Origin: Enterobacteriaceae bacterium 4M9
Lineage (GTDB): Bacteria > Pseudomonadota > Gammaproteobacteria > Enterobacterales > Enterobacteriaceae
Assembly (NCBI GenBank): GCA_010092695.1
Contig: JAADJJ010000001.1
Coordinates: 620,001-684,000, forward strand
Direction of reading: 5' to 3'
DNA: 64,000 nucleotides
Shown here: in pieces, positions 1 to 8,741 of the stretch
How the letters are laid out: the number at the start of each line of letters is the position of its first letter
How positions within the stretch are numbered: position 1 is the stretch's first letter
Position numbers and translations under genes: made by a program
The notes under the pieces: model-generated
The model's database searches: none
The model's input: the letters and a program-made list of their open reading frames with translations, nothing else
What the model was told of the DNA's origin: nothing

Positions 1-496
1 TGCCGATGCTGGCAATCAGTTCGGCTTCACTCACGCGAGTGGCGCAGGCAAGCGTGGTGATGCCCGCTTCGCGCAGCGCCAGCAGTGCCTGGGCGTCAGG
101 CAGGCCAAAGTGAAAGCTCACAATGGCGGGCCGTTCGGCCAGCAGCACGTCGAGCATGTCGGCGTTTTTGATAAAGGTGCGGTAAATCTCATTGAGACTT
201 TGCGGAGGGTCCTCTGCGAAACGGGTAAATTCCGGGCGCAGGCGGTCTATCCAGGCCGCTTCACGGGCCGAGTTGCGCTGTGCAGGCGAGTGGCAGAACA
301 GATTAACGTTAAAAGGCTTATCGGTGAGTTCGCGGGTACGGCGTATCATCGCCTGTGCCTGTTCGGGGGACGCCGCGCCAATGCCAATAGAACCAAGCGC
401 CCCGGCGTTACTGACGGCGGCGGCAAGCTCGGGCGTGGACACTCCGGCCATCGGCGCCTGAATCAAGGGGATAGAAGGAAGGAAAGATGCTGCCAT
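1..496 (-). CDS. NAD(P)H-dependent flavin oxidoreductase / nitronate monooxygenase family, C-terminus cut by window edge
   Basis: The minus strand from an ATG at 496 stays open to the window edge and gives about 165 residues. It begins MAASFLPSIPLIQAPMAG and continues with NAGALGSIGIGAAS. The early QAPMAG turn and the glycine-rich GALGSIG stretch are typical of the FMN-binding TIM barrel of nitronate monooxygenase-like enzymes (2-nitropropane dioxygenase family), which oxidise alkyl nitronates using FMN. A GAGGAG ribosome site lies just upstream of the start. The FMN-phosphate site and the C-terminus lie outside the window, so the exact activity cannot be judged. It reads in the same direction as the hydrolase at 576-1574, about 80 bp away. 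Confidence 0.8.
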   Translation of the reverse strand, partial: MAASFLPSIPLIQAPMAGVSTPELAAAVSNAGALGSIGIGAASPEQAQAMIRRTRELTDKPFNVNLFCHSPAQRNSAREAAWIDRLRPEFTRFAEDPPQSLNEIYRTFIKNADMLDVLLAERPAIVSFHFGLPDAQALLALREAGITTLACATRVSEAELIASIG

Positions 497-575
497 AACG
501 CGAACTCCTCAATGTGAGAACTCCATGTTTATAGCAGCAAAACAAGTAGTTAAAAAGCAACAATTGCGCTTTTCA

Positions 576-1574
576 TTACTGGCTGAGGTTACGCACCAGA
601 TCGGCGTTAAACTTCGCCGGGTCTTGCATCTGAGGTGCGTGTCCCATGCCGGCATATTCCACCAGCGTGGCGTTGGGGATGCGTTTCGCCGCTTCTTTGC
701 CAAGTACGGCATAATTGCCTAAACGCTTTTTCACCTCCGGCGGCGCAATGTCGCTGCCGATGGCCGTGATGTCACTGGTGCCGATAAACAGCGTGGTAGG
801 CACCTTCAGATTGCTGAACTCGTAGTACACCGGCTGCGTGAATATCATGTCGTAGATAAGCGCCGAGTTCCACGCCACTTTTTCATGCCCCGGCCCCGCG
901 TTCAGCCCGGCCAGCATATCTACCCACTTGTCATACTCCGGTTTCCAGCGTCCGACATAGTAGGTTTTTTGCTCGTAGGCTTTGACGCTCTGCGCACTTA
1001 GCTTAAGTTCGCGCTCGTACCACTGGTCCACCGTGCGGTACGGTGCGCCTTTTGCCTTCCAGTCTTCAAGCCCGATGGGATTGACCAGTACCAGCTTTTC
1101 GGTCTGCTGCGGGTACATCAACGCGTAGCGCGTGGCCAGCATCCCGCCAGTGGAGTGACCCACGATGACGGCTTTTTCCACGCCGAGCTTTTGCAGTAGC
1201 GCATTGGTATTACTGGCAAGCTGCTGGAAGGTGTACTGGTAATTGGCTGGTTTTGACGAGGTGCAAAAACCAATCTGGTCGGGAGCGATAACCCGGTACC
1301 CGGCGCCACTCAGCGCCCGAATGGTGCTTTCCCAGGTGGCGCCACAGAAGTTTTTGCCATGCATCAGCACCGCCGTGCGCCCGTTAGGGTTATCCGGATG
1401 CACATCCATATAGCCCATGCTCAGCGCCTGCTGCTGAGAGCGAAAAGCAAAGTGCTCCAGCGGGAAAGGATAGGTAAACCCCTGAAGTTGCTCGCCATAG
1501 GTTGCCGCCTGGCTTTGTGCAGTAAGCAGCAGGCCAGCGGCCAGCAGTGCGACGCGAAGATGCGTTTTTGCCAT
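576..1574 (-). CDS. Secreted alpha/beta hydrolase
   Basis: 332 aa. The N-terminus (MAKTHLRVALLAAGLLLTAQSQA) is a Sec signal peptide with an AQA-type cleavage site near residue 23, so the enzyme is probably periplasmic. The alpha/beta-hydrolase core is complete: an oxyanion-hole HG at 72-73, the nucleophile elbow GHSTGG with Ser141, an acid region around LFIGTSD, and a catalytic His in the C-terminal GMGHAPQ. The natural substrate cannot be told from sequence; esterase or peroxidase-like hydrolases share this fold. It is not part of the E. coli yhhT neighbourhood, so it is an accessory gene here. An AGGAGC ribosome site precedes the ATG. Confidence 0.85.
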   Translation of the reverse strand: MAKTHLRVALLAAGLLLTAQSQAATYGEQLQGFTYPFPLEHFAFRSQQQALSMGYMDVHPDNPNGRTAVLMHGKNFCGATWESTIRALSGAGYRVIAPDQIGFCTSSKPANYQYTFQQLASNTNALLQKLGVEKAVIVGHSTGGMLATRYALMYPQQTEKLVLVNPIGLEDWKAKGAPYRTVDQWYERELKLSAQSVKAYEQKTYYVGRWKPEYDKWVDMLAGLNAGPGHEKVAWNSALIYDMIFTQPVYYEFSNLKVPTTLFIGTSDITAIGSDIAPPEVKKRLGNYAVLGKEAAKRIPNATLVEYAGMGHAPQMQDPAKFNADLVRNLSQ

Positions 1575-1795
1575 ATTAGCTCCTTGTTAAGCATGAAAAA
1601 CGGTGAGCTGGCGTCAGATAAGACCGTCCGTCAGTGGATGCTATGGCAGACATCTGTTCGATGTTGACGTTTGTGCACCCGGACGATGCGCGGTAACGAC
1701 TAAGCGTAGCAGGCGAGGCGGCATCGGGCTGGCGGATTGTGCGCTTAAGCGGCGCGTTCAACGGCGCGCCGCGGTTATGCCGTACATTCTCACCG

Positions 1796-2842
1796 CTACG
1801 GTAGCCGGCTTTTTGGGCGGCCAGGCCCAAGCAGGATGGCAAGCTTGCTGCCGCCGTCGGTGGTTTCCATCCAGATTTTACAAACGCTGGTCAGTGGCAC
1901 TGAAAGCAGCATGCCTACCGGCCCAAGTAGCCAGCCCCAGAACAATAACGACAGGAACACCACCAGCGTCGACATGCCCAACCGGTGGCCCATCACTCGC
2001 GGTTCCACCATATTGCCAAGCACCATATGGACCGCCGAAAACAGCAGGCCGACCATCAGGCATTCATACCAGCCGTTAAACAGCAGCGCCTGCACCATCG
2101 GAGGAATCGCTGAAATCACAGAACCGATGTTGGGAATGTAGTTAAGCAAAAATCCAAACACGCCCCACATCAACGCAAACTGTACGTTAAGTAGCGTCAG
2201 CCCCAGCCAGATAACCAGCCCGGTCGCCAGACTTATCACGGTTTTGAGCGCCAGGTAGTGGCTCACGCCCTTAAGCGCGCGGTGTAACCCGGCAATATGA
2301 ATGCGCGGATTGTTAAGCGCAAACCGCAGCTTGTAGGGAATGTGGCGCACCTCAAAGAGCATAAAAATAACGGTCATGATGAGCACCACGATGCTCGCCA
2401 TGGCTCCGGAAAGCTGCGTCATCAGCGTAGTCGCGAACGACACCACGCGCTCGGAGTCGAGGCGCTGTAGCATTTTATCCGGCGACAGGTGCAGGTTCAT
2501 AAACGGAATAGCGCGCTCAAGGGCCATCACCTTGTGGGTCAGCTCGCGGTTGTATTTTGGTAACAGGGCGACAAAGTCGTTAAGCGATGAGGCCAGCACG
2601 CCCAGCAGTAGCGTGAGCAAAATCAACATCACCAGCACCACCAGCGTGATGGCGAGCGGGCGCTTAACGCCGCGACGCATAAACCACGTCACCAGCGGAT
2701 TCAGCACCACGGCGAAAAACAGCGCCAGCAGCAAGGCAACGACAATATCGGCGGCGGCATGCACGCCCGCGAGAATGATGGTCAGTGCTGCCAGCTTCAA
2801 CAACATATACATACCGGCATTATCTGGCTCGGCGTTGGTCAT
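1796..2842 (-). CDS. yhhT: AI-2E family (PerM-like) inner-membrane transporter YhhT
   Basis: 348 aa, matching the length of E. coli YhhT. It is strongly hydrophobic with about eight membrane segments and the family's paired N-terminal and C-terminal helices. The C-terminal block around VGMLLSVPLTSVCKIWMET is characteristic of AI-2E/PerM (UPF0118) proteins. The family includes TqsA, an exporter of autoinducer-2; the substrate of YhhT itself is not established. It is transcribed divergently from yhhS across a 146-bp gap, as in E. coli. The start at 2842 gives MTNAEPDNAGMYMLLKLAAL, which aligns with the E. coli start and is preceded by a GGA-type ribosome site. Confidence 0.9.
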   Translation of the reverse strand: MTNAEPDNAGMYMLLKLAALTIILAGVHAAADIVVALLLALFFAVVLNPLVTWFMRRGVKRPLAITLVVLVMLILLTLLLGVLASSLNDFVALLPKYNRELTHKVMALERAIPFMNLHLSPDKMLQRLDSERVVSFATTLMTQLSGAMASIVVLIMTVIFMLFEVRHIPYKLRFALNNPRIHIAGLHRALKGVSHYLALKTVISLATGLVIWLGLTLLNVQFALMWGVFGFLLNYIPNIGSVISAIPPMVQALLFNGWYECLMVGLLFSAVHMVLGNMVEPRVMGHRLGMSTLVVFLSLLFWGWLLGPVGMLLSVPLTSVCKIWMETTDGGSKLAILLGPGRPKSRLP

Positions 2843-2988
2843 CCAGGAATCCTTTTTTTATCCGCGAATTATCACAGTGTAGTGTGATGCGCTCGGCTTG
2901 CGATGGCGGCTGTCTGAAAAGCATTTGGGCTGTGTGCCGGGTGTGAACGGTTTATACTGGCGTTTTGCGGTTGTAATGAGTTATCCGG

Positions 2989-4206
2989 ATGTCTTCTCCT
3001 GTTACCGAGCCCGCACCAAGTGGGCTGCGCCTCAATCTGCGCATCGTTTCTGTGGCGATGTATAACTTTGCAAGCTACCTGACGATTGGCCTGCCGCTGG
3101 CGGTGTTGCCCGGCTACGTTCATGAAGTGATGGGCTACAGCGCCTTCTGGGCAGGGCTGGTGATTAGCCTGCAATATTTCGCCACGCTGTTAAGCCGCCC
3201 GCACGCCGGGCGCTACGTTGACCTGCTGGGGCCGAAAAAGATTGTGGTGTTTGGTCTGTGCGGTTGCCTGTTGAGCGGGCTGGGCTGCCTGCTGGCAGCG
3301 CTCAGTGCCGGCTGGCCGCTTCTGGCACTGGTGCTGCTGTGCCTTGGGCGTGTGGTGTTGGGCTTTGGCCAGAGCTTTGCCGGAACCGGCTCCACGCTGT
3401 GGGGCGTCGGCGTGGTGGGGGCAGCGCATATTGCGCGGGTGATCTCCTGGAACGGCATTGTGACCTACGGTGCCATGGCGATTGGTGCACCGTTAGGTGT
3501 GGTGATTTACCGGACCGGCGGGCTTGAATGGCTTGCGGCGGTGATTATGGGCGTGGCGCTGCTGGCCATTGTGCTGGCGCTGCCGAGAAGCCCGGTTAAG
3601 GCAAATAAAAGCAAGCCAATGCCGTTTCGCGCCGTGCTGGGGCGCGTTGCGCCTTATGGGCTGGCGCTGGGGCTGGCATCCACCGGTTTTGGCGTTATTG
3701 CCACGTTCATTACCCTCTTTTATGAGGCGAAAGGCTGGGACGGCGCGGCCTTTACCCTCACGCTATTTAGCGGCGCATTTATTGGCGCACGGCTGTTGTT
3801 CCCCAACGGCATCAACCGGCTGGGTGGATTAAACGTGGCCATGATTTGCTTTACGGTGGAGTTAATCGGGCTGCTGCTGGTGGGCGTGGCGTGGACGGCG
3901 TGGGTGGCAAATCTCGGGGCGTTTCTTGCCGGTGCAGGCTTCTCGCTGGTCTTCCCGGCGCTGGGTGTGGTGGCGGTAAAAGCCGTTCCGGCACAAAACC
4001 AGGGCAGTGCGCTTGCCACTTACACGGTGTTTATGGATTTATCACTTGGCATAACCGGGCCGCTGGCAGGGCTGGTGATGGCGTGGGCTGGCATTGCATT
4101 TATTTATCTGGGTGCGGCAGGAATGGTCATGCTGGCGCTGTGGCTGGCGTGGTGGTTGAAAAACCGGGCTGCGCAGGCTGAACCTGCGCAGCCGACTGTG
4201 GAGTAA
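2989..4206 (+). CDS. yhhS: Major facilitator superfamily transporter YhhS
   Basis: 405 aa, identical in length to E. coli YhhS. Twelve hydrophobic segments are visible, with the MFS motif-A-like loop after helix 2 (SRPHAGRYVDLLGPKK) that begins with a signature Arg-Pro-His-Ala-Gly. YhhS belongs to the drug/arabinose-type exporter group; its physiological substrate is not firmly known. It starts with ATG at 2989 in the divergent gap with yhhT. Its TAA stop (4204-4206) abuts the dcrB stop codon on the other strand with no bases between, so the two genes are strictly convergent. Confidence 0.92.
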   Translation: MSSPVTEPAPSGLRLNLRIVSVAMYNFASYLTIGLPLAVLPGYVHEVMGYSAFWAGLVISLQYFATLLSRPHAGRYVDLLGPKKIVVFGLCGCLLSGLGCLLAALSAGWPLLALVLLCLGRVVLGFGQSFAGTGSTLWGVGVVGAAHIARVISWNGIVTYGAMAIGAPLGVVIYRTGGLEWLAAVIMGVALLAIVLALPRSPVKANKSKPMPFRAVLGRVAPYGLALGLASTGFGVIATFITLFYEAKGWDGAAFTLTLFSGAFIGARLLFPNGINRLGGLNVAMICFTVELIGLLLVGVAWTAWVANLGAFLAGAGFSLVFPALGVVAVKAVPAQNQGSALATYTVFMDLSLGITGPLAGLVMAWAGIAFIYLGAAGMVMLALWLAWWLKNRAAQAEPAQPTVE

Positions 4207-4764
4207 TTACTGCACAGTGAGGGTATTGATGATGCTTTCGGCGTCACGCTGTGCTTTCTGCTGGTCGTCAGCAGGCAGCGTAATCTGCATGGTCAGGAGC
4301 TTGCCGTCCACTTTGCCGAGAATAACCGAAGACCAGGCGGTCTGGCCGCGTGCGGAGATGATGCTGTCGAACTGTTGCAGCGTCTGGCCTTTCACGTCGA
4401 TAGCCTTGTTGGTTACTACCTGAAGCTGCGGGTCGCGGGTGCGCTGCTGCTCTTCAAGGCGTTTAGCCAGCACATCAAGCGCCTCGTCGGTGGAATCACC
4501 CACGATAACGATTATCGCTTTCTGGCCGGTGGCGTCGGAATAGACGTGCATATTGTTGGCCTGCGTGCCGACTTTACCGCTCTGGTCGGTCATGTCTGCG
4601 GGCAGGGAGAAGTTCAGCTTGCCGTCAAGCAGCGAGACCGTCTTGCCCGCTTCGGCGCTCTGCGCCTCACCTTCTTTTGCCGGTGCGGTTTTCTCACTGT
4701 TATCACAGGCCGCCAGCCCGAACACGAACAGGCCGATGCCGACATATTTTACCAGGTTGCGCAT
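4207..4764 (-). CDS. dcrB: Periplasmic lipoprotein DcrB
   Basis: 185 aa, the E. coli DcrB length. A lipoprotein signal peptide with lipobox FGLAAC places the lipidated cysteine near residue 20, followed by an Asp (DNSEK), the signal for retention in the inner membrane. The rest is a soluble alpha/beta domain of the DcrB/PsbP-like fold. In E. coli DcrB is needed for phage C1 and C6 adsorption and supports lipoprotein maturation and envelope integrity. The gene lies between yhhS (convergent, stops touching) and yhhQ (same strand), as in E. coli. Confidence 0.92.
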   Translation of the reverse strand: MRNLVKYVGIGLFVFGLAACDNSEKTAPAKEGEAQSAEAGKTVSLLDGKLNFSLPADMTDQSGKVGTQANNMHVYSDATGQKAIIVIVGDSTDEALDVLAKRLEEQQRTRDPQLQVVTNKAIDVKGQTLQQFDSIISARGQTAWSSVILGKVDGKLLTMQITLPADDQQKAQRDAESIINTLTVQ

Positions 4765-4832
4765 GGGTTCTTCCTTACAGGTTATTGAGCCTAAACGGCA
4801 TCTTGCGGCATCTTACCACAAGATGCGCATTT

Positions 4833-5498
4833 TCAGACCGGCTGCCAGGCATCGTTATGCTGCTGTCGGGTCAGTCGTTTGAGGACGATATTCAACAACA
4901 ATCCATAGGCTGGCAGGAAGAAGATTATGCTGATAAGAATCTTAAAACAGTAATCCACCAGTGCAATTTCTACCCAGTGTTCGGCCATAAACGGGTCTGT
5001 ACTGCGCCAGAAGGCAATAAAGAAGAAGGCCAGCGTGTCGCTGACGTTACCAAAAAGCGTGGAGGCCGTCGGCGCAAGCCACCAGCGGCGGTTCTGACGC
5101 AGGCGGTTAAACACATGCACATCCAGAATCTGCCCCAGGGCGTAGGCCATAAAGCTCGCGCAGGCGATGCGCAAGACAAACAGATTAACCTGCGCAAGCG
5201 CGCCAAAGCCCTGCCAGCTCCCCATATAAAACAGTGCTGAAATCAGATACGACACCACAAGCGCCGGGAGCATCACCGCCAGAATAATGCGTCGCGCAAG
5301 CCGCGCGCCGAATACCCGTACAGTAAGATCGGTGGCAAGAAAGATAAACGGGAAACTGAACGCGCCCCAGGTAGTGTGAAAGCCGAAGATGGAAACCGGC
5401 AGTTGCACCAGATAGTTGCTGGAGATAATCACCAGCAGATGAAAAAGCGACAGCCAGACAAGCGCGCGGCGACGCTGGCGTGCAGAGAAAGCGACCAT
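4833..5498 (-). CDS. yhhQ: Queuosine precursor transporter YhhQ
   Basis: Starting at the ATG at 5498 the protein is 221 aa (MVAFSARQRRRALVWLSLF), exactly the E. coli YhhQ length; an upstream in-frame start at 5516 would add six residues but matches E. coli less well. An AAGGT ribosome site precedes 5498. Six or so membrane segments and the conserved blocks SNYLVQLPVSIFGFHTTWGA and TLFGNVSDTLAFFF identify the YhhQ/QueT-like family, which imports preQ0 and preQ1 for queuosine tRNA modification. It is divergent from tusA. No preQ1 riboswitch-like structure was evident in the leader. Confidence 0.92.
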   Translation of the reverse strand: MVAFSARQRRRALVWLSLFHLLVIISSNYLVQLPVSIFGFHTTWGAFSFPFIFLATDLTVRVFGARLARRIILAVMLPALVVSYLISALFYMGSWQGFGALAQVNLFVLRIACASFMAYALGQILDVHVFNRLRQNRRWWLAPTASTLFGNVSDTLAFFFIAFWRSTDPFMAEHWVEIALVDYCFKILISIIFFLPAYGLLLNIVLKRLTRQQHNDAWQPV

Positions 5499-5691
5499 AT
5501 TGGACCTTTTTGGCAATGGGGTGAGGGAACCCAGTCAAACGGTGGCGAATGCAGTTCGCCGCGAAAACCGCCGCATAATACTGCTTTGAGCGCACAATGC
5601 AACGCCAGATTGGTGCGCAAACGTTCACCTTGCTTGCGTCGAAAATTTCACGGCGTAAACTATTTCGGTTTATTACCTGTTAGAGATGTGT

Positions 5692-5937
5692 ATGTCCGAT
5701 CTTTTTGCTCACGCAAACCACACGCTGGATGCCCAGGGGCTGCGCTGCCCGGAGCCGGTGATGATGGTGCGCAAAACGGTGCGCAGTATGCAGGCCGGTG
5801 AAACGTTGCTGGTTATCGCCGACGATCCGGCCACCACGCGCGATATTCCCGGTTTTTGCCTCTTTATGGAGCATGAGCTACTGGCCCAGCAGAGCGATGC
5901 CTTGCCGTATCGCTACCTGCTGCGAAAGGGCGGTTGA
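5692..5937 (+). CDS. tusA: Sulfurtransferase TusA
   Basis: 81 aa from the ATG at 5692 (MSDLFAHANHTLDAQGLRCPEP), the E. coli length. An in-frame ATG at 5686 would add only Met-Cys. The SirA/TusA signature GLRCPEPVMM is present with the active cysteine at position 19, followed by DDPATTRDIPGFC. TusA receives persulfide sulfur from IscS and passes it to TusBCD, TusE and MnmA for 2-thiouridine at the tRNA wobble position; it also affects molybdenum cofactor and FtsZ/RpoS balance. In E. coli tusA faces zntA directly; here block 1 (about 4.8 kb) separates them. Confidence 0.95.
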   Translation: MSDLFAHANHTLDAQGLRCPEPVMMVRKTVRSMQAGETLLVIADDPATTRDIPGFCLFMEHELLAQQSDALPYRYLLRKGG

Positions 5938-6398
5938 GTCAGCCTGATTTTTCACTCGTGGCGCAGAGCCATTCAATGCCCGTTATCCTCTGGTGCAGTG
6001 TTACCCGGTTCTGCTGGCCGGACACGTTGTAGTGCGCTTCGCACGCTGAGTTGTATGAGCACTCCCCTCGTTTAACCCTGCTACCACGCCTGCTGCGTCA
6101 ACAGCTAACCGGAGAGCCTTTCGGCTCCCCCATTTGAACCGCCCCAGGCGACAGCAGGTAAACCAGGGTACTGGCGAGTTGTTGATAAAACTGGAGGCGC
6201 TAATCCCCGATAGCTAATGGGCAGCGACCGGAATGGTTTAACGGATATACCGTTATGTTTTAATAAGATACAGATAAGCATTTAAGAAATACCGAATTAT
6301 ATTCTGCTTGTATCACGAATTCTCTATATTCTATTTGACGAAAAGTTATATTGTATCTTATTGTTGTGAGAACATATAAGAAGTTAGGTGTAAATATA
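5938..6398. other. Non-coding stretch at the left edge of the hcp island
   Basis: No convincing gene is present. The first 300 bp have backbone-like composition and contain a short hairpin at about 6111-6131 (GGAG-AGCC / GGCT-CCCC) with no T tract, a possible weak tusA terminator. From about 6240 the composition turns sharply AT-rich, which marks the probable left junction of foreign DNA. Confidence 0.5.
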
Positions 6399-7133
6399 AT
6401 GGAATATATCGACACGCATAACGCAGTATTAGAAAGATATTTTGATGCCTTCATAAAAAAAAGCGGCAACATTATAAAAGAAACAGTCTCAGAGATTGGT
6501 TCTGGAGCAACAAGATCACTGGTAAGAATATCGCCATATATTGTTACATATACAGACCAAAAATATGCAAAAGTACTTGCAGAGTATAGGGACAAAATAC
6601 TTGCAGAAGATGAGAGGATGTTTTACGCCGTTTTCAACCTATGCCTAAACCCTAAAATAATAACAGAGATGACCTTTGATATAATAAAGTTCGTCATTGA
6701 CAGAATGCCCCCGCAAACACAAGATGGCTTTATTAATAAATACAAAGAATTATATGGGGAAAGCACCGACTTTATTGCGGAGATGGCCACAAAGCAAGCG
6801 ACGAAAACTGCAATAATCTATGCGATAGCAACTTTGCTATCCATTGAGATAGCAAGAAAAGCTGAAGTTATGGCAGCTGTAAGTAAAGTGACTAAATATA
6901 GCCTTACTGCTCTCCAGATTTATGGGCTTGTAACTAAAGCTGGTATTTCAGCAGACAAGTTACGTAGACAAGAAAGGATAATCTACAACCTTCTTTATTC
7001 AAAAAAAATAGAGATGCTGTATTTTATAATTGAACCTAAAATCGCCCCTTTGATAGCGATTACTGCATCCAACGATCACGCGAACGCTGACGCCTTGATA
7101 CAGGTCTTCTCAAACATCTTTCACAGGGATTAA
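6399..7133 (+). CDS. Unrecognised 244-aa protein with a membrane-active centre; candidate type VI effector
   Basis: I do not recognise this family. The ATG at 6399 gives MEYIDTHNAVLERYFDAFIK; a TTG at 6351 is in frame but less likely. The protein is mostly helical and charged outside a hydrophobic centre. Two apolar stretches, at about 137-152 (TAIIYAIATLLSIEI) and 165-183 (YSLTALQIYGLVTKAG), are rich in Ala and Gly and could insert in a membrane. No signal peptide is seen. The gene is AT-rich, unlike the backbone. It is followed six bases later by a small membrane protein and converges on an orphan hcp gene. By position and layout a T6SS effector (pore-former type) is a reasonable guess, but this is inference only. 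Confidence 0.6.
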   Translation: MEYIDTHNAVLERYFDAFIKKSGNIIKETVSEIGSGATRSLVRISPYIVTYTDQKYAKVLAEYRDKILAEDERMFYAVFNLCLNPKIITEMTFDIIKFVIDRMPPQTQDGFINKYKELYGESTDFIAEMATKQATKTAIIYAIATLLSIEIARKAEVMAAVSKVTKYSLTALQIYGLVTKAGISADKLRRQERIIYNLLYSKKIEMLYFIIEPKIAPLIAITASNDHANADALIQVFSNIFHRD

Positions 7134-7139
7134 AATAAA

Positions 7140-7325
7140 ATGCAAAGAGCTTTTAAGTCAGTGCTTTTAGACATTTTATCGCTATTGCTGACTGTTGTTC
7201 TAACAGCTGTTTTTATTATTTTAATAGGATATTTAATGCCCGAAGGGGTGTTATTCCCTGGTGCAATTATAGCCTTTACATTTTCCTGGTGGATTTGCCA
7301 TAAAATGGTAGATCGTTTGAGATAG
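7140..7325 (+). CDS. Small two-helix membrane protein; candidate immunity partner
   Basis: 61 aa with two clear membrane segments, about 8-30 (LLDILSLLLTVVLTAVFIIL) and 37-53 (FPGAIIAFTFSWWICHK). It starts six bases after the stop of the 244-aa gene, so the two are probably co-transcribed, and it ends exactly where a perfect bidirectional terminator begins. A short membrane protein immediately downstream of a putative membrane-targeting toxin is the usual layout of an immunity gene. No family is recognised. The ribosome site is weak (AGGG about 12 bases upstream). Confidence 0.55.
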   Translation: MQRAFKSVLLDILSLLLTVVLTAVFIILIGYLMPEGVLFPGAIIAFTFSWWICHKMVDRLR

Positions 7326-7349
7326 CCCTGCCTTTTTCAAGGCAGGGCT
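7324..7349. terminator. Bidirectional terminator between the 61-aa gene and hcp
   Basis: A perfect 11-bp stem (AGCCCTGCCTT / AAGGCAGGGCT) has a four-base loop TTTC. It overlaps the stop codon of the 61-aa gene and lies five bases beyond the hcp stop codon, so it can serve both converging genes. Confidence 0.8.
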
Positions 7350-8741
7350 ATTGCTAGTATACTCTATCAGACCAGATGCTATACCCTGAAGTACCGGCAG
7401 TAATATGCTGCCACGATATAGATTCATATTTTAGTGAGATTGTTTCATACGGCATAAGCTCTGAGCTATCTAATACATTAGGGTAAGTTGAATTAATGCT
7501 TTCTATCGTAGCGTTGGTGATTTTTATTTTATAGTAAAGTTCAAGTGCACCAGAGGAATCAATTCTATAAAGATAAAACTCAGCGGTAAGTTTTTCATTC
7601 TCAGAAACTGATATCCCAAGCAAGGGTGAGGATTTATCTATAGGCTTCACGAATGTGATGGGATGATGATTGCAGTTTTGCTCTCTTGTTATACTATGGC
7701 TTAAAGATAATATTTGAATTTCATCTGAGACTGTAATTAAAATTGTGTAATTGCCTGTTTTTGATATGTTCACTCCAACAACGGAGACAGGCAAATTATG
7801 GACGAAAAGAAACTTAAAGCCCTTGCGGCTGAACTGGCTAAAGGCCTTAAAACCGAAGCCGATCTCAATCAGTTTTCCCGCATGTTGACGAAACTTACCG
7901 TCGAAACGGCGCTCAATGCTGAGCTGACAGACCACCTCGGACACGAGAAAAATGCGCCAAAATCAGGCTCGAATACCCGCAACGGCTATTCGTCCAAAAC
8001 GCTGCTGTGCGACGAGGGTGAGATTGAACTCAGCACACCCCGTGACCGTGAAAACACCTTCGAGCCTCAGCTGATAAAGAAAAATCAGACCCGTATCACG
8101 CAGATGGACAGCCAGATTTTATCCCTGTACGCCAAAGGTATGACGACCCGGGAGATTGTCGCCACCTTCAAAGAGATGTACGACGCGGATGTGTCGCCCA
8201 CCCTGATATCCAAAGTCACAGATGCGGTGAAAGAACAGGTGGCGGAGTGGCAAAACCGCCCTCTGGATACGCTGTATCCCATTGTTTATATGGACTGCAT
8301 CGTCGTAAAAGTCCGTCAGAATGGCAGCGTAATAAACAAAGCCGTCTTCCTCGCACTGGGTATCAACACCGAAGGCCAGAAAGAATTACTGGGCATGTGG
8401 CTGGCCGAAAATGAAGGCGCAAAGTTCTGGCTGAATGTGCTGACGGAGCTGAAAAATCGTGGCCTTCAGGACATCCTGATTGCCTGCGTTGACGGCCTGA
8501 AGGGCTTCCCGGATGCGATAAACAGCGTGTACCCGCAGACACATATCCAGCTGTGTATCATCCATATGATGCGCAACAGCCTGAAATACGTGTCGTGGAA
8601 GGACTACAAAGCCGTGATCAGTGGGTTGAAAACAGTGTATCAGGCTTCGACGGAAGAAGCCGCGCTGATGGCGCTGGATACGTTCGCGGGAGTCTGGGAC
8701 GATAAATATCCGCAAATCAGCAAAAGCTGGCGTGCACACTG

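Noticed and set aside
7354..7944. 196-codon minus-strand frame beginning inside the IS and running into hcp
   Set aside because: It is a chance fusion of antisense IS sequence with the hcp C-terminal part. The true N-terminus of hcp lies beyond the IS at 10479.
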